This document shows, piece after piece, positions 47,809-56,678 of a DNA stretch of 64,000 nucleotides. The translations under genes and the position numbers were made by a program. The stretch is from Clostridium sp. Marseille-P299 (lineage in GTDB: Bacteria; Bacillota; Clostridia; Lachnospirales; Lachnospiraceae), in the NCBI RefSeq assembly GCF_900078195.1, contig NZ_FJVE01000006.1, forward strand, positions 808,501-872,500, read 5' to 3'. The notes beneath the pieces are model-generated. The model saw nothing but the letters and a program-made list of their open reading frames with translations, had not been told where the DNA came from and searched no databases. Each line of letters begins with the position of its first letter. Position 1 is the first letter of the stretch.

Positions 47809-49227
47809 ATGTACAACGTAAAATCATCAAAAGCTGAAGAATTCATCTGTCATGAAGAGGTTGAAGAAACACTTCGTTACGCAAACGAAAACAAGCATAA
47901 TGTGGAATTAATTGACGAAATCCTTGCAAAAGCTAGATTACGTAAGGGATTAACACATCGAGAAGCTGCTGTTTTACTGGATTGTGACATTGAAGAAAAG
48001 AATCAGGAAATTTATCAATTAGCAGAACAGATTAAGAAGGATTTCTATGGGAATCGTATCGTAATGTTTGCACCATTATACTTATCCAATTATTGTGTAA
48101 ATGGATGTGTTTACTGTCCATATCATTTAAAAAACAAGCACATTGCTCGTAAGAAATTAACCCAAGAAGAAATCAGACGAGAAGTAATTGCACTTCAAGA
48201 CATGGGGCATAAACGCTTAGCCATTGAAACAGGTGAAGATCCAACAATGAACCCAATTGAATATGTCCTTGAAAGTATCAATACGATTTATTCCATTAAA
48301 CATAAAAATGGCGCAATTCGTAGAGTGAACGTTAATATCGCAGCAACAACTGTTGAAAATTATAAAAAGCTACACGATGCAGGTATCGGAACTTACATAC
48401 TATTTCAAGAAACTTATCATAAACAAAGTTATGAGAAGCTTCATCCAACTGGACCAAAGCATGATTATGCATATCATACAGAAGCAATGGATCGTGCAAT
48501 GCAAGGCGGTATCGATGATGTTGGTTTAGGTGTGTTATTTGGCCTTGAAATGTATCGCTATGAATTTGCTGCACTTTTAATGCATGCAGAACATTTAGAA
48601 GCAACTTACGGTGTTGGCCCTCATACCATTAGTGTTCCTCGTATCCGACATGCAGATGACATTGATCCAAGTGCCTTTGACAATGGCATCGATGATGATG
48701 TATTTGCTAAAATTGTAGCCTGTATTCGAATTTCTGTACCATACACAGGAATGATTGTATCTACAAGAGAAAGCAAAAAGTGCAGAGAACGTGTCTTGCA
48801 TCTAGGCGTTTCACAGATTAGTGGTGGCTCAAGAACAAGCGTTGGTGGATACGTTGAACCTGAACCTGAAGATGAGAAATCAGAGCAATTTGATGTTATT
48901 GATAATAGACCTCTTTCCGAAGTTGTAAAATGGTTGATGGAACTTGGCTATATTCCTAGCTTCTGTACAGCTTGTTACCGTGAAGGTAGAACTGGAGATC
49001 GTTTTATGAGTCTATGTAAAAGTGGGCAAATCGTAAACTGCTGTCATCCAAATGCGTTAATGACATTGCAAGAGTTTATTGAGGACTATTCCGATGAAGA
49101 AACGAAACAAATTGGAGAAGCTTTGATACAAAGAGAAATCGAAAAGATTACAAATAGCAAAGTAAAAGGGATTGCCATTAAGAATTTAGAAGCAATCAAA
49201 CAAGGTCAGAGAGACTTTAGATTTTAA
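47809..49227 (+). CDS. hydG: [FeFe]-hydrogenase maturase HydG (tyrosine lyase)
   Basis: Radical SAM tyrosine lyase that yields the CO and CN- ligands of the H-cluster as an Fe-cysteine complex. At 472 residues it has the expected length. The N-terminal radical SAM motif is CVNGCVYCPYHLKNK (about 97-111). The C-terminal second cluster is CTACYREGRTGDRFMSLCKS (about 386-405, CxxC plus a third Cys), which distinguishes HydG from ThiH. AAAGGAAG precedes the ATG. It is encoded 128 bases after hydE with no terminator between. Confidence 0.97.
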   Translation: MYNVKSSKAEEFICHEEVEETLRYANENKHNVELIDEILAKARLRKGLTHREAAVLLDCDIEEKNQEIYQLAEQIKKDFYGNRIVMFAPLYLSNYCVNGCVYCPYHLKNKHIARKKLTQEEIRREVIALQDMGHKRLAIETGEDPTMNPIEYVLESINTIYSIKHKNGAIRRVNVNIAATTVENYKKLHDAGIGTYILFQETYHKQSYEKLHPTGPKHDYAYHTEAMDRAMQGGIDDVGLGVLFGLEMYRYEFAALLMHAEHLEATYGVGPHTISVPRIRHADDIDPSAFDNGIDDDVFAKIVACIRISVPYTGMIVSTRESKKCRERVLHLGVSQISGGSRTSVGGYVEPEPEDEKSEQFDVIDNRPLSEVVKWLMELGYIPSFCTACYREGRTGDRFMSLCKSGQIVNCCHPNALMTLQEFIEDYSDEETKQIGEALIQREIEKITNSKVKGIAIKNLEAIKQGQRDFRF

Positions 49228-49314
49228 ATCCAATGATATTTAATGCTTTAATTAATTCTATTGATTAAATCTAAAGATTTTTAATCGAGAATTTGTATCG
49301 AAAATAAAATTTCT

Positions 49315-49343
49315 GGAAGAAATAAATTAAAATTCTTTCTTCC
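49315..49343 (+). other. hairpin between hydG and hydF
   Basis: GGAAGAAA and TTTCTTCC form an 8-bp stem 22 bases before the hydF SD, with no U-run after it. It may affect RNA processing or hydF translation. Confidence 0.35.
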
Positions 49344-49377
49344 CCTATGCAATAAACGTACATGAATGGAGGTTTTT

Positions 49378-50583
49378 ATGAGTTTAAATGATACCCCTAC
49401 CTCAGAACGAGTTCATATTGGCATTTTCGGTAAAAGAAATGCAGGTAAATCAAGCATAATGAATGGAATTACTGGGCAAGAAATAGCCATAGTTTCAGAC
49501 ATCAAAGGTACTACGACCGATCCCGTGTACAAAACTATGGAATTACTCCCATTAGGACCTGTCGTAATGATTGATACCCCAGGCCTTGATGATGATAGTG
49601 AATTAGGTAACTCAAGAATTAAAAAAAGTTATCAAATCTTAAATAAAACTGACATCGCTATTATTGTAATTGATGCATTTTCAGGTATTTCAAAGGAAGA
49701 TACGGAATTAATTGAAATAATAAAAGCAAAGAAGATACCATATATTCTTGTCTTTAATAAAGCAGACCTTTTAGAAGATGCTCCCCCCGCTACTGAAAAT
49801 GAGATTTACGTAAGTACGAAAAACCAGACAAATATAAATGAACTGAAAGAAATGATTTGTTCAAAATATCAGGCAAAAGAATCAAAACTACGGATTGTTG
49901 GTGATTTAATTTCACCCTCTGATTTTATTGTACTGGTGGTACCCATTGACAAAGCTGCCCCTAAAGGGCGACTAATCTTACCACAACAACAAACAATACG
50001 TGATATACTGGATTCTGATGCAACTGCTATTGTCGTAAAAGAATACGAGTTAAAAAATACCCTTGCTAATTTAGGAAAGAAACCTAAGTTAGTAATTACC
50101 GATAGTCAAGTGTTTGCAAAAGTATCTGCTGATACCCCAGACGATATTCTTTTAACCTCATTCTCGATATTATTTGCTAGATATAAAGGAGACCTTGAAA
50201 CCGTAGTAAAAGGAGCAAAAGTTGTAGATTCTTTAGTGGATGGTGACAAAATACTTATTTCTGAAGGCTGCACCCATCATAGACAATGCGATGACATTGG
50301 AACGGTAAAACTTCCACGCCTAATTACTCAGTATACCGGTAAGCAGATACAATTTAATTTTAGCAGTGGAACAGAATTTCCTGAAAACATATCCGACTAC
50401 AAAATGATTGTACATTGCGGCGGCTGTATGCTCAATGAACGTGAAATGAAATATCGCCTTGCCTGTGCAAAGGATGCTAATATTCCTATCACAAACTATG
50501 GCATATTAATTGCATATTTAAACGGTATTCTAAAAAGAAGTGTAAAACCTTTTCCATATATCTATGAAATGCTTGATAATTAA
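49378..50583 (+). CDS. hydF: [FeFe]-hydrogenase maturase HydF (GTPase scaffold)
   Basis: GTP-binding scaffold on which the di-iron subcluster is assembled and then passed to the hydrogenase. 401 residues. The G domain (about 10-165) has GIFGKRNAGKSS (G1), DIKGTTTDPV (G2), DTPGLDD (G3) and NKAD (G4). After a dimerisation domain, the C-terminal iron-sulfur domain has GCTHHRQ (about 300) and HCGGCMLN (about 348), the CxH...HCxxC ligands of HydF. I start at 49378: the upstream ATGGAGG is the SD (same pattern as the TPR and SLH genes). Confidence 0.96.
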   Translation: MSLNDTPTSERVHIGIFGKRNAGKSSIMNGITGQEIAIVSDIKGTTTDPVYKTMELLPLGPVVMIDTPGLDDDSELGNSRIKKSYQILNKTDIAIIVIDAFSGISKEDTELIEIIKAKKIPYILVFNKADLLEDAPPATENEIYVSTKNQTNINELKEMICSKYQAKESKLRIVGDLISPSDFIVLVVPIDKAAPKGRLILPQQQTIRDILDSDATAIVVKEYELKNTLANLGKKPKLVITDSQVFAKVSADTPDDILLTSFSILFARYKGDLETVVKGAKVVDSLVDGDKILISEGCTHHRQCDDIGTVKLPRLITQYTGKQIQFNFSSGTEFPENISDYKMIVHCGGCMLNEREMKYRLACAKDANIPITNYGILIAYLNGILKRSVKPFPYIYEMLDN

Positions 50584-51094
50584 GCACAGATAGTAGGATT
50601 AAAAAGTAATCTTATTCACTTATATGGCCTAATTTCTATGTATTATCCACAAAACAATCAATGTATTCAATGATTGATGTGTAAGATTGAAGCTTTTGTA
50701 TGAACGTCTAACATTATTTTCATTAGATTTTCTTCTAAGAAAAAGGACGTTCTAACAAGAGCAATCATTCCCCCCCTTTTTCATATATCGTAATAGATTA
50801 AATTAATTTATAAAAGGTCCGTAAGAAATTTTAAAATTTCTTACGGACCTTTTATAAATATTACCTCACATTGTTTCATATAATAAATTTCTCTACCATA
50901 GCTGCCTATTTACATATAATATAGTCTACCTAACTCTCATAACTAAAATTAAATCATTATATAAAAACTTATAAAATAGTGGTACAATTATAGATAACCA
51001 TTAAATTACAATCATCTTTATAATGAATCTAAGTGATAATATTATTTCATTATAGTATGAGAATTGTATTTCACACAAAAGAAAGGACTAATTG
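50584..51094. other. intergenic region after hydF
   Basis: AT-rich, about 510 bases. A GAACGTC/GACGTTC inverted repeat (50702-50752) without a U-run follows hydF. The perfect palindrome at 50806-50859 has its own entry. No gene is recognised. Confidence 0.5.
50806..50859. terminator. perfect 54-bp palindrome, probable bidirectional terminator
   Basis: Two 27-base arms, ATTTATAAAAGGTCCGTAAG plus AAATTTT and the exact complement, with no spacer. Read from either strand it gives a GC-cored stem ending in an A/U tract. It lies 223 bases after hydF and before the small membrane protein gene. Its perfection is striking. Confidence 0.75.
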
Positions 51095-51331
51095 ATGAGT
51101 ATTATTGTCGTATTCTTAACTACGTGCATAACTATAGGCACTTTGAGTAATTTAAAGATAGAAAAATCTTCAACACAATTAATGCTTTTAGGTATCGAAT
51201 TAACTATTATAGGAGCTCTTTTTATACTTATTGGCATTTTTACTAAAACTAATCTATTGTTATATTTAGCTGGTCTAGTTTGTTTCGTTATAGGCTTTAT
51301 ACTCAATCTTTTTGGATTTAGTAAAAAATAA
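51095..51331 (+). CDS. small membrane protein, function unknown
   Basis: 78 residues with three predicted hydrophobic helices (about 2-14, 28-46, 50-72) and a KK end. The ATG at 51095 follows AAGGA by seven bases, a convincing start. It resembles short uncharacterised DUF-type membrane proteins; I cannot name a family. It stands alone between the palindrome and the merR gene. Confidence 0.7.
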   Translation: MSIIVVFLTTCITIGTLSNLKIEKSSTQLMLLGIELTIIGALFILIGIFTKTNLLLYLAGLVCFVIGFILNLFGFSKK

Positions 51332-51464
51332 ATTTAAATACATATAGTAAAAATGCGGTATATATTCGAATACTTTAAATGTTCCCTTATATCAATACAA
51401 CTACAGCACTAGTACACTACTATGATGTCTAATAAATTTTTAAAGCCCTTCTGGTTAAAATCTC

Positions 51465-52223
51465 TTATTTGGTATACTCTTTAATTACCTCATATAAGGT
51501 TTTGGCTGCACCATCTCCAGCTTTATCATCGTAATACTTTGTGAATCGTTCATCAGCTACATACATTAATGCAAGATTTTCATGTGCTTCTTTCGAATAG
51601 AAATTCCAAGTAAAACCTAACCACTCCTTATGTTTTTCATATACAGTTTTTGCTTCCTTTGAGGATAAGTCCTTTGTCTTCATAACCTCTTTTAGTGCCA
51701 AAAACATTTCTTCTTCCACCTGTTGCATTTTCTTAAAATCATCCTCACTCATGTTCATAAACTTATCATTGGATGCTTTTACAGTCTCTTCCCCATATTT
51801 TTCTCTTATTTCAGTTCCGTATTTTTCTTCATTTTTAGCTAATTTTTCTTTTTTAAATCCTTCAAATTTTTCTTTGTCTGACATAATACGCTCTCCTTTT
51901 CTACTTAATAATGTCTTTTCAATCGTAGTGATTAATTGGTCAATCTGCTTTCTTTTATCTACTAACTGGGCATAATGACTTTCCAATGCATCCTCGATAT
52001 TAAAGTCATCCTGTAACATAATTTTTTGAATGTCCTCTAACTTCATATCCATCGTACGATAAAATAAGATTTGTTGTAACAAGTCAACCTCATTTTCTCC
52101 ATAGATTCGATATCCCGAAGAATTAATACGCCATGGCCTTAACAAGCCAATCTCATCATAATATCGTAATGTTCTAGTACTTACTCCAGCTAATTCTGCC
52201 AACTTTTTAATCGTATACTCCAT
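51465..52223 (-). CDS. MerR family regulator with TipAS drug-binding domain
   Basis: Transcription activator of 252 residues. The N-terminal MerR helix-turn-helix is TIKKLAELAGVSTRTLRYYD (residues 4-23), with the wing GYRIYGENEVDLLQQI (about 40-55) and a coiled coil (about 75-110). The C-terminal half (about 125-250, FEGFKKEKLAKNEEKYG, WLGFTWNFYSKEAHENLALM) is a TipAS domain, which in TipA-L and Mta binds thiopeptides or other hydrophobic compounds. GGAGG precedes the ATG. Its own promoter has a 19-bp spacer with a palindrome, so it should activate itself when ligand binds. No efflux gene follows it here. Confidence 0.93.
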   Translation of the reverse strand: MEYTIKKLAELAGVSTRTLRYYDEIGLLRPWRINSSGYRIYGENEVDLLQQILFYRTMDMKLEDIQKIMLQDDFNIEDALESHYAQLVDKRKQIDQLITTIEKTLLSRKGERIMSDKEKFEGFKKEKLAKNEEKYGTEIREKYGEETVKASNDKFMNMSEDDFKKMQQVEEEMFLALKEVMKTKDLSSKEAKTVYEKHKEWLGFTWNFYSKEAHENLALMYVADERFTKYYDDKAGDGAAKTLYEVIKEYTK

Positions 52224-52246
52224 CGTGAATCACCTCCATGAATCTT

Positions 52247-52277
52247 ATCATAACGGTTTACGCTGCGTAAATGTCAA
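52247..52277 (-). promoter_or_regulatory. MerR-type promoter and operator of the TipAS regulator
   Basis: Minus strand -35 TTGACA (52272-52277) and -10 TATGAT (52247-52252) are separated by 19 bp, too long for normal RNA polymerase. Inside the spacer is the 15-bp palindrome TTTACGC-A-GCGTAAA (52257-52271). This is the classic MerR-family arrangement, in which the regulator untwists the DNA to activate. Confidence 0.9.
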
Positions 52278-52356
52278 GACTATTTTTTTATATATCTTGT
52301 ATTTTTTATATATACCTTGTATTTTATAGATATCATGTACTTTTATCTACAAAAAA

Positions 52357-52514
52357 ATAGGGCTCTCACAAAATAGATAAGCTTTAGATACGCATTCCTT
52401 AGTTTTTCTGCTATGATCAAATTTATCCTTTGTATGTAAGCAAAGGATAAATTTATCTTCACATGAAAACATAAGGAATCACAAACCTAAAATTCTATTT
52501 TGGGCTAGCCCTAT
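52357..52514 (-). repeat. 158-bp imperfect palindrome after accA (terminator or MITE-like)
   Basis: The two halves match as inverted repeats over nearly their whole length: ATAGGGCT at both ends, CAAAATAGA, ATTCCTTA, GTTTT, and a perfect 14-bp central hairpin (52419-52432 with 52441-52454). It begins 11 bases after the accA stop and would fold as a single long hairpin. It carries no gene. Confidence 0.75.
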
Positions 52515-52524
52515 CCTGTAGTTA

Positions 52525-53427
52525 TTAAAATTTTCGAAAACGTTCATATCGCTCATTTACGACATCCTCTGGTGATTTATCAGCAAAGCGATTTATAAAA
52601 TCAAGTATCCCTGATTTTAGCTCTTTTACAAGCCAATCCATTGTATCAACGGTAAGTACTTTTCTTTCTTCATCATTTACAGATGCAGATATTTCTTTAT
52701 TTACACCTTGTTCTAGTGATAGTTCCTCATCACTTAGCTCATTTTCATTGTTAATAGAAGATTCTTTGATTTCTTGTTCAGAAATCACCTTATTAATTAC
52801 GTTTAAATCTAACAAATCGTCTGCAGTAATTTTCATAATAGAAGCGGCTTCATCTGCACGTCTGCTATCTTTCCATAGTATAGAGGCAAAACCTTCTGGT
52901 GAGAGAATTGAATAAGTTGAATTCTCAAGCATCCATACTTCATTTGCAACAGCAAGTGCAAGTGCACCGCCACTACCACCTTCACCAATAACAATGGATA
53001 GAATCGGAGTCTTTAAAGATGACATTTCGTATAGGTTTCTAGCAATTGCTTCTCCTTGACCACGTTCTTCAGCTTCAATTCCACAAAATGCTCCTGGTGT
53101 ATCCACTAAACATATAATAGGTCGATGGAATTTTTCTGCTTGCTTCATTAATCGTAATGCTTTTCGATATCCTTCTGGATAAGGCATACCAAAGTTACGT
53201 TTTATATTTTGCTTTATATTTCTTCCCTTTTGTTGTCCGATTACAGTTACAGGGATTCCATCAATAGTTGCAATACCACCAACGATTGCACCATCATCCC
53301 TTGACATTCGATCACCATGGAGTTCAAGAAAGCGATCAAATATACCACCAATATAATCGACGGACGTTGGTCTTTCGTTGCTACGAGCAGTTTTCACACG
53401 CTCCCATGCAGTTAATTTTTCTTCCAT
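52525..53427 (-). CDS. accA: acetyl-CoA carboxylase, carboxyltransferase alpha subunit
   Basis: With AccD, transfers carboxyl from carboxybiotin to acetyl-CoA to give malonyl-CoA. 300 residues. The crotonase-like fold shows [46 protein letters not shown] (quoted in part as [18 protein letters not shown]) and [13 protein letters not shown]. Between about residues 205 and 255 there is a highly charged insertion ([15 protein letters not shown]) not present in E. coli AccA. The ATG at 53427 is chosen because AGAGG lies five bases before it; the GTG two codons upstream overlaps that SD. It is the last gene of the fatty-acid cluster, 9 bases after accD. Confidence 0.94.
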   Translation of the reverse strand: MEEKLTAWERVKTARSNERPTSVDYIGGIFDRFLELHGDRMSRDDGAIVGGIATIDGIPVTVIGQQKGRNIKQNIKRNFGMPYPEGYRKALRLMKQAEKFHRPIICLVDTPGAFCGIEAEERGQGEAIARNLYEMSSLKTPILSIVIGEGGSGGALALAVANEVWMLENSTYSILSPEGFASILWKDSRRADEAASIMKITADDLLDLNVINKVISEQEIKESSINNENELSDEELSLEQGVNKEISASVNDEERKVLTVDTMDWLVKELKSGILDFINRFADKSPEDVVNERYERFRKF

Positions 53428-53436
53428 AGGCACCTC

Positions 53437-54366
53437 TTACAAGTTCTCATCATAAAATATTTGGCTACTATCATCGTCGGCTTCTTCTCTTAATTGTGGC
53501 TTATCCCCACTACTTTTGATTAAAAAGGACAATATAGGTTTTAATCGACTTCGTTTTACTATTTTGTCAACAAAACCATGTTCTAATAAAAATTCAGCTC
53601 GCTGGAATCCTTCTGGTAACTTTTGACCAATTGTTTGCTCAATTACTCTTGGTCCTGCAAACCCAATAAGTGCTCCTGGTTCAGCTAAAATAACATCTCC
53701 AAGCATAGCAAAACTAGCCATAACACCACCCGTTGTTGGATCAGTCAACACTGAAATATATAAAAGACCTGCTTCATCATGCTTTTTAAGTGCTGCACTT
53801 GTTTTCGCCATTTGCATTAACGAAACAATTCCCTCTTGCATTCTAGCACCGCCAGAACAACAAAATATAATAAGAGGAAGACCTTTTTTAGTTGCCCCTT
53901 CAATTAATCTAGTTATCTTTTCGCCTACAACCTCACCCATGCTTCCCATAAGAAACGTAGATGCCATAACGCCAATCGCTACAGGTTCACCATTAATTTT
54001 ACCTTCTCCTGTAATAACGGCCTCATCTAAACCAGTTGCAGTTCTCATTTGTTCTAATTTATTCAAATATCCAGGAAAATTAAGCGGGTCGCTTACTGTT
54101 AAATCTGTATCCCATTCCTTAAAGCTTCCCTTATCTAACACCATGCTAAGGCGAATCCTAGGTAAGATACGAAAATAGCTATTGCAATTTGGACAAATAT
54201 AATAGTTTGTTATGATATCTTCGGTATAGATGATTTCTCCACATTTATCACATTTTTGAAACAATCCATCTGGAACTTGTGGTTCATTCATCATCACTTT
54301 TACTTTCTCATATCTCTTCGCTTCTTTCACACTTGATACACTTCCTGTCTTTTTATATATTGCCAT
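53437..54366 (-). CDS. accD: acetyl-CoA carboxylase, carboxyltransferase beta subunit
   Basis: Forms the alpha2beta2 carboxyltransferase with AccA. 309 residues. The N-terminal zinc ribbon has CDKCGE and CPNCN (Cys near 39, 42, 58 and 61). The catalytic domain has [29 protein letters not shown] and [17 protein letters not shown]. It ends in an acidic tail. It is encoded 39 bases after accC and 9 bases before accA. Confidence 0.96.
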   Translation of the reverse strand: MAIYKKTGSVSSVKEAKRYEKVKVMMNEPQVPDGLFQKCDKCGEIIYTEDIITNYYICPNCNSYFRILPRIRLSMVLDKGSFKEWDTDLTVSDPLNFPGYLNKLEQMRTATGLDEAVITGEGKINGEPVAIGVMASTFLMGSMGEVVGEKITRLIEGATKKGLPLIIFCCSGGARMQEGIVSLMQMAKTSAALKKHDEAGLLYISVLTDPTTGGVMASFAMLGDVILAEPGALIGFAGPRVIEQTIGQKLPEGFQRAEFLLEHGFVDKIVKRSRLKPILSFLIKSSGDKPQLREEADDDSSQIFYDENL

Positions 54367-54405
54367 GTTTGCTCCTATCTAAGCACTCGTTAAAGTACCT
54401 TTATC

Positions 54406-55749
54406 TTACTTCGCAATCACTCTCTCCACAAACCCTGTATCAATCTTGCCCATTTTGAATTCAGAATTATGGATTAGCTCATACAAGAAATCAGTATTTG
54501 TGTCAATTCCTTCAATAATTAACTCTTCCAGTGCACCACTCATTTTTTGAATGGCTTCGTCACGTGTTTTATCATAAACCATAAGTTTTGCTACTAATGA
54601 GTCATACATTGCTGGTATCGTGTATCCAGAATAAAGTGCTGTATCCACCCTAACACCATTTCCACCTGGGAGACGAAGATTCGTCACAGTTCCTGGAGAA
54701 GGTAAGAAATTACGTTCAGGACATTCTGCATTAATTCTACATTCAATTGCATGCCCTGTTATCTTAATCTCTTCTTGTGAGAATGATAAAGCTTCACCAG
54801 CTGCTATTCTTATTTGTTCTTTTACCAAGTCTATTCCAGTAACAAGTTCTGTTACACCATGTTCCACTTGAATTCTTGTATTCATTTCGATAAAATAATA
54901 ATTTCCATACTTATCTAAAATAAATTCAATTGTACCAGCATTTTCATAGTTAGAAGCTATTGCAGCCTTTACTGCGGCTTCTCCCATTTCTCTACGTAAA
55001 GTTTCACCAATTGCACTAGAAGGTGCTTCTTCTATCATTTTTTGGTGTCTTCTTTGTATACTACAATCACGCTCACCAAGATGGACTACATTACCATACT
55101 TATCCGCAAGAATTTGAAATTCAATATGTCTAGCCCCCTCAATGTACTTTTCAATATACATTGTAGGGTCGCCAAATGCATTTTTTGCTTCTTGCCTTGC
55201 TGTCTCAAATAAATGTTCAAATTCAGATGCATTTTTAACGATTCGCATTCCTTTACCACCACCACCGGCAGAGGCTTTAATGATTACTGGATAACCAATT
55301 TCATCCGCTATTGTTTTTCCAATCTTTCCATCAAAAACTGGTTCTTTTGTTCCTGGTACTACTGGAACTCCAGCTGCAATCATTGTATTTCTTGCTTCTG
55401 ACTTGTTACCCATTAAATCAATAACTTTACCGGATGGTCCAATAAATGCAATCTTACACTTTGCACAAAGATCTGCAAATTTACTATTTTCAGATAGAAA
55501 TCCAAAGCCTGGATGAATTGCATCCGCACCAGAAGCAAGGGTTGCACTTAAAATCCGTTCCATTTTTAAATAACTATCTTTCGCTAATGCTGGACCAATA
55601 CAAACGGCCTCATCCGCTAATTGTGTATGAAGTGCATTCGCATCTGCTTCCGAATAAACTGCAACTGTTTTTATTCCAAGTTCTTTACAGGCCCTTATAA
55701 TTCGTACTGCTATCTCACCTCGATTAGCAACCAATAACTTTTTAAACAT
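54406..55749 (-). CDS. accC: acetyl-CoA carboxylase, biotin carboxylase subunit
   Basis: ATP-dependent carboxylation of the biotin on AccB. 447 residues, normal length. The N-terminal ANRGEIAVRIIRACKELGI, ATP-grasp glycine loop KASAGGGGKGMRIV (about 160-172), RDCSIQRRHQKMIEEAPS (about 235-250) and EMNTRIQVEHGVTE (about 288-301) carry the ATP, Mg2+ and bicarbonate residues. It is encoded 18 bases after fabZ in the cluster. An AGAGAGG lies before the ATG. Confidence 0.97.
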   Translation of the reverse strand: MFKKLLVANRGEIAVRIIRACKELGIKTVAVYSEADANALHTQLADEAVCIGPALAKDSYLKMERILSATLASGADAIHPGFGFLSENSKFADLCAKCKIAFIGPSGKVIDLMGNKSEARNTMIAAGVPVVPGTKEPVFDGKIGKTIADEIGYPVIIKASAGGGGKGMRIVKNASEFEHLFETARQEAKNAFGDPTMYIEKYIEGARHIEFQILADKYGNVVHLGERDCSIQRRHQKMIEEAPSSAIGETLRREMGEAAVKAAIASNYENAGTIEFILDKYGNYYFIEMNTRIQVEHGVTELVTGIDLVKEQIRIAAGEALSFSQEEIKITGHAIECRINAECPERNFLPSPGTVTNLRLPGGNGVRVDTALYSGYTIPAMYDSLVAKLMVYDKTRDEAIQKMSGALEELIIEGIDTNTDFLYELIHNSEFKMGKIDTGFVERVIAK

Positions 55750-55767
55750 ACGGATGACCTCTCTTCT

Positions 55768-56190
55768 TTAACCAATCACAAATGTGATTTCTGCTTCCGC
55801 ATATACTTTATCATCTTCATATGCTTTTGCATGTGCTACACCTACTGGTCCTTTATTTTTAATCAATTCAACTTCTAATGTTAAAACATCCCCTGGAACT
55901 ACCTTATTACGAAATCTTGCTTTGTTTATTGCTCCAAAATAAGCTGTTTTTCCAATGTTTTCTTTTACTGATAAACAAATAACCGCTCCTACTTGGGCAA
56001 GAGCTTCAATAATTAAAACACCTGGCATAACAGGTTCTTGTGGAAAATGTCCTGCAAAAAATGGTTCATTATAGCTAACACATTTTTTACCAATTGCTCT
56101 CACCCCAGGAACTAACTCTTCAATACGATCTATAAGTAAAAATGGGCTACGATGTGGAATAATTTTCATAATTTCTTCAATTGTTAACAT
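55768..56190 (-). CDS. fabZ: 3-hydroxyacyl-ACP dehydratase FabZ
   Basis: Removes water from 3-hydroxyacyl-ACP in each elongation round. 140 residues, single hot-dog fold. IPHRSPFLLIDR opens the fold. The catalytic His is in FAGHFPQEPVMPGVL (about 48-62) and the catalytic Glu in IEALAQVGA (about 65). It lies between accB (19 bases upstream) and accC. Some FabZ proteins also isomerise double bonds; the sequence does not tell. Confidence 0.95.
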   Translation of the reverse strand: MLTIEEIMKIIPHRSPFLLIDRIEELVPGVRAIGKKCVSYNEPFFAGHFPQEPVMPGVLIIEALAQVGAVICLSVKENIGKTAYFGAINKARFRNKVVPGDVLTLEVELIKNKGPVGVAHAKAYEDDKVYAEAEITFVIG

Positions 56191-56209
56191 ATCTTTTTTC
56201 TCCTTTGTT

Positions 56210-56656
56210 CTATAATGGGCGAACTTTTACTAGCTGATCTCCAAAGCCTACCATTGCCTTGTTTTCAACTAATATAGCTTCCACTACACCATCAAATGGT
56301 GATTCAATTTCATTCATTAGTTTCATTGCCTCAACGATTCCAATTACTTGCCCCTTCTTTATCGTTTCACCAACTGTAATAAATGGCTCTCCATCTTCTA
56401 CACCAGATGCGTAAAAAGTACCTACCATTGGAGAAGTTATTATATTACAACACTCTTCTTTTGGTTCTTCTACTATATTATTTTGAATTCTTGTAAGTGG
56501 AAATTCTTGATTTGGAATCATTGTAATTTCCCCTTCGCATTTTGCCTCAAAGCTTAATTTTGTTTCCCCATCTTCATAAGTAAAGGCGCTTAATCTTGAC
56601 TTTGAGACAGCATCAATTAATGTAAGAATATCTTTTATTTCCATATTTCCTTCCAT
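56210..56656 (-). CDS. accB: acetyl-CoA carboxylase biotin carboxyl carrier protein
   Basis: Carries biotin between AccC and AccD/AccA. 148 residues. The N-terminal helix DILTLIDAVSKSRLSAFTYE is usual for BCCP. A flexible middle precedes the biotinyl domain (about 72-148) with the lipoyl/biotin motif VEAMKLMNEI, where Lys carries biotin. Two starts are possible: ATG at 56656 with AAAGG seven bases upstream, or ATG at 56644, preceded closely by GGAAGG. It is encoded 22 bases after fabF. Confidence 0.95.
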   Translation of the reverse strand: MEGNMEIKDILTLIDAVSKSRLSAFTYEDGETKLSFEAKCEGEITMIPNQEFPLTRIQNNIVEEPKEECCNIITSPMVGTFYASGVEDGEPFITVGETIKKGQVIGIVEAMKLMNEIESPFDGVVEAILVENKAMVGFGDQLVKVRPL

Positions 56657-56678
56657 TCCGCCGCCTTTTGCAGCATAC

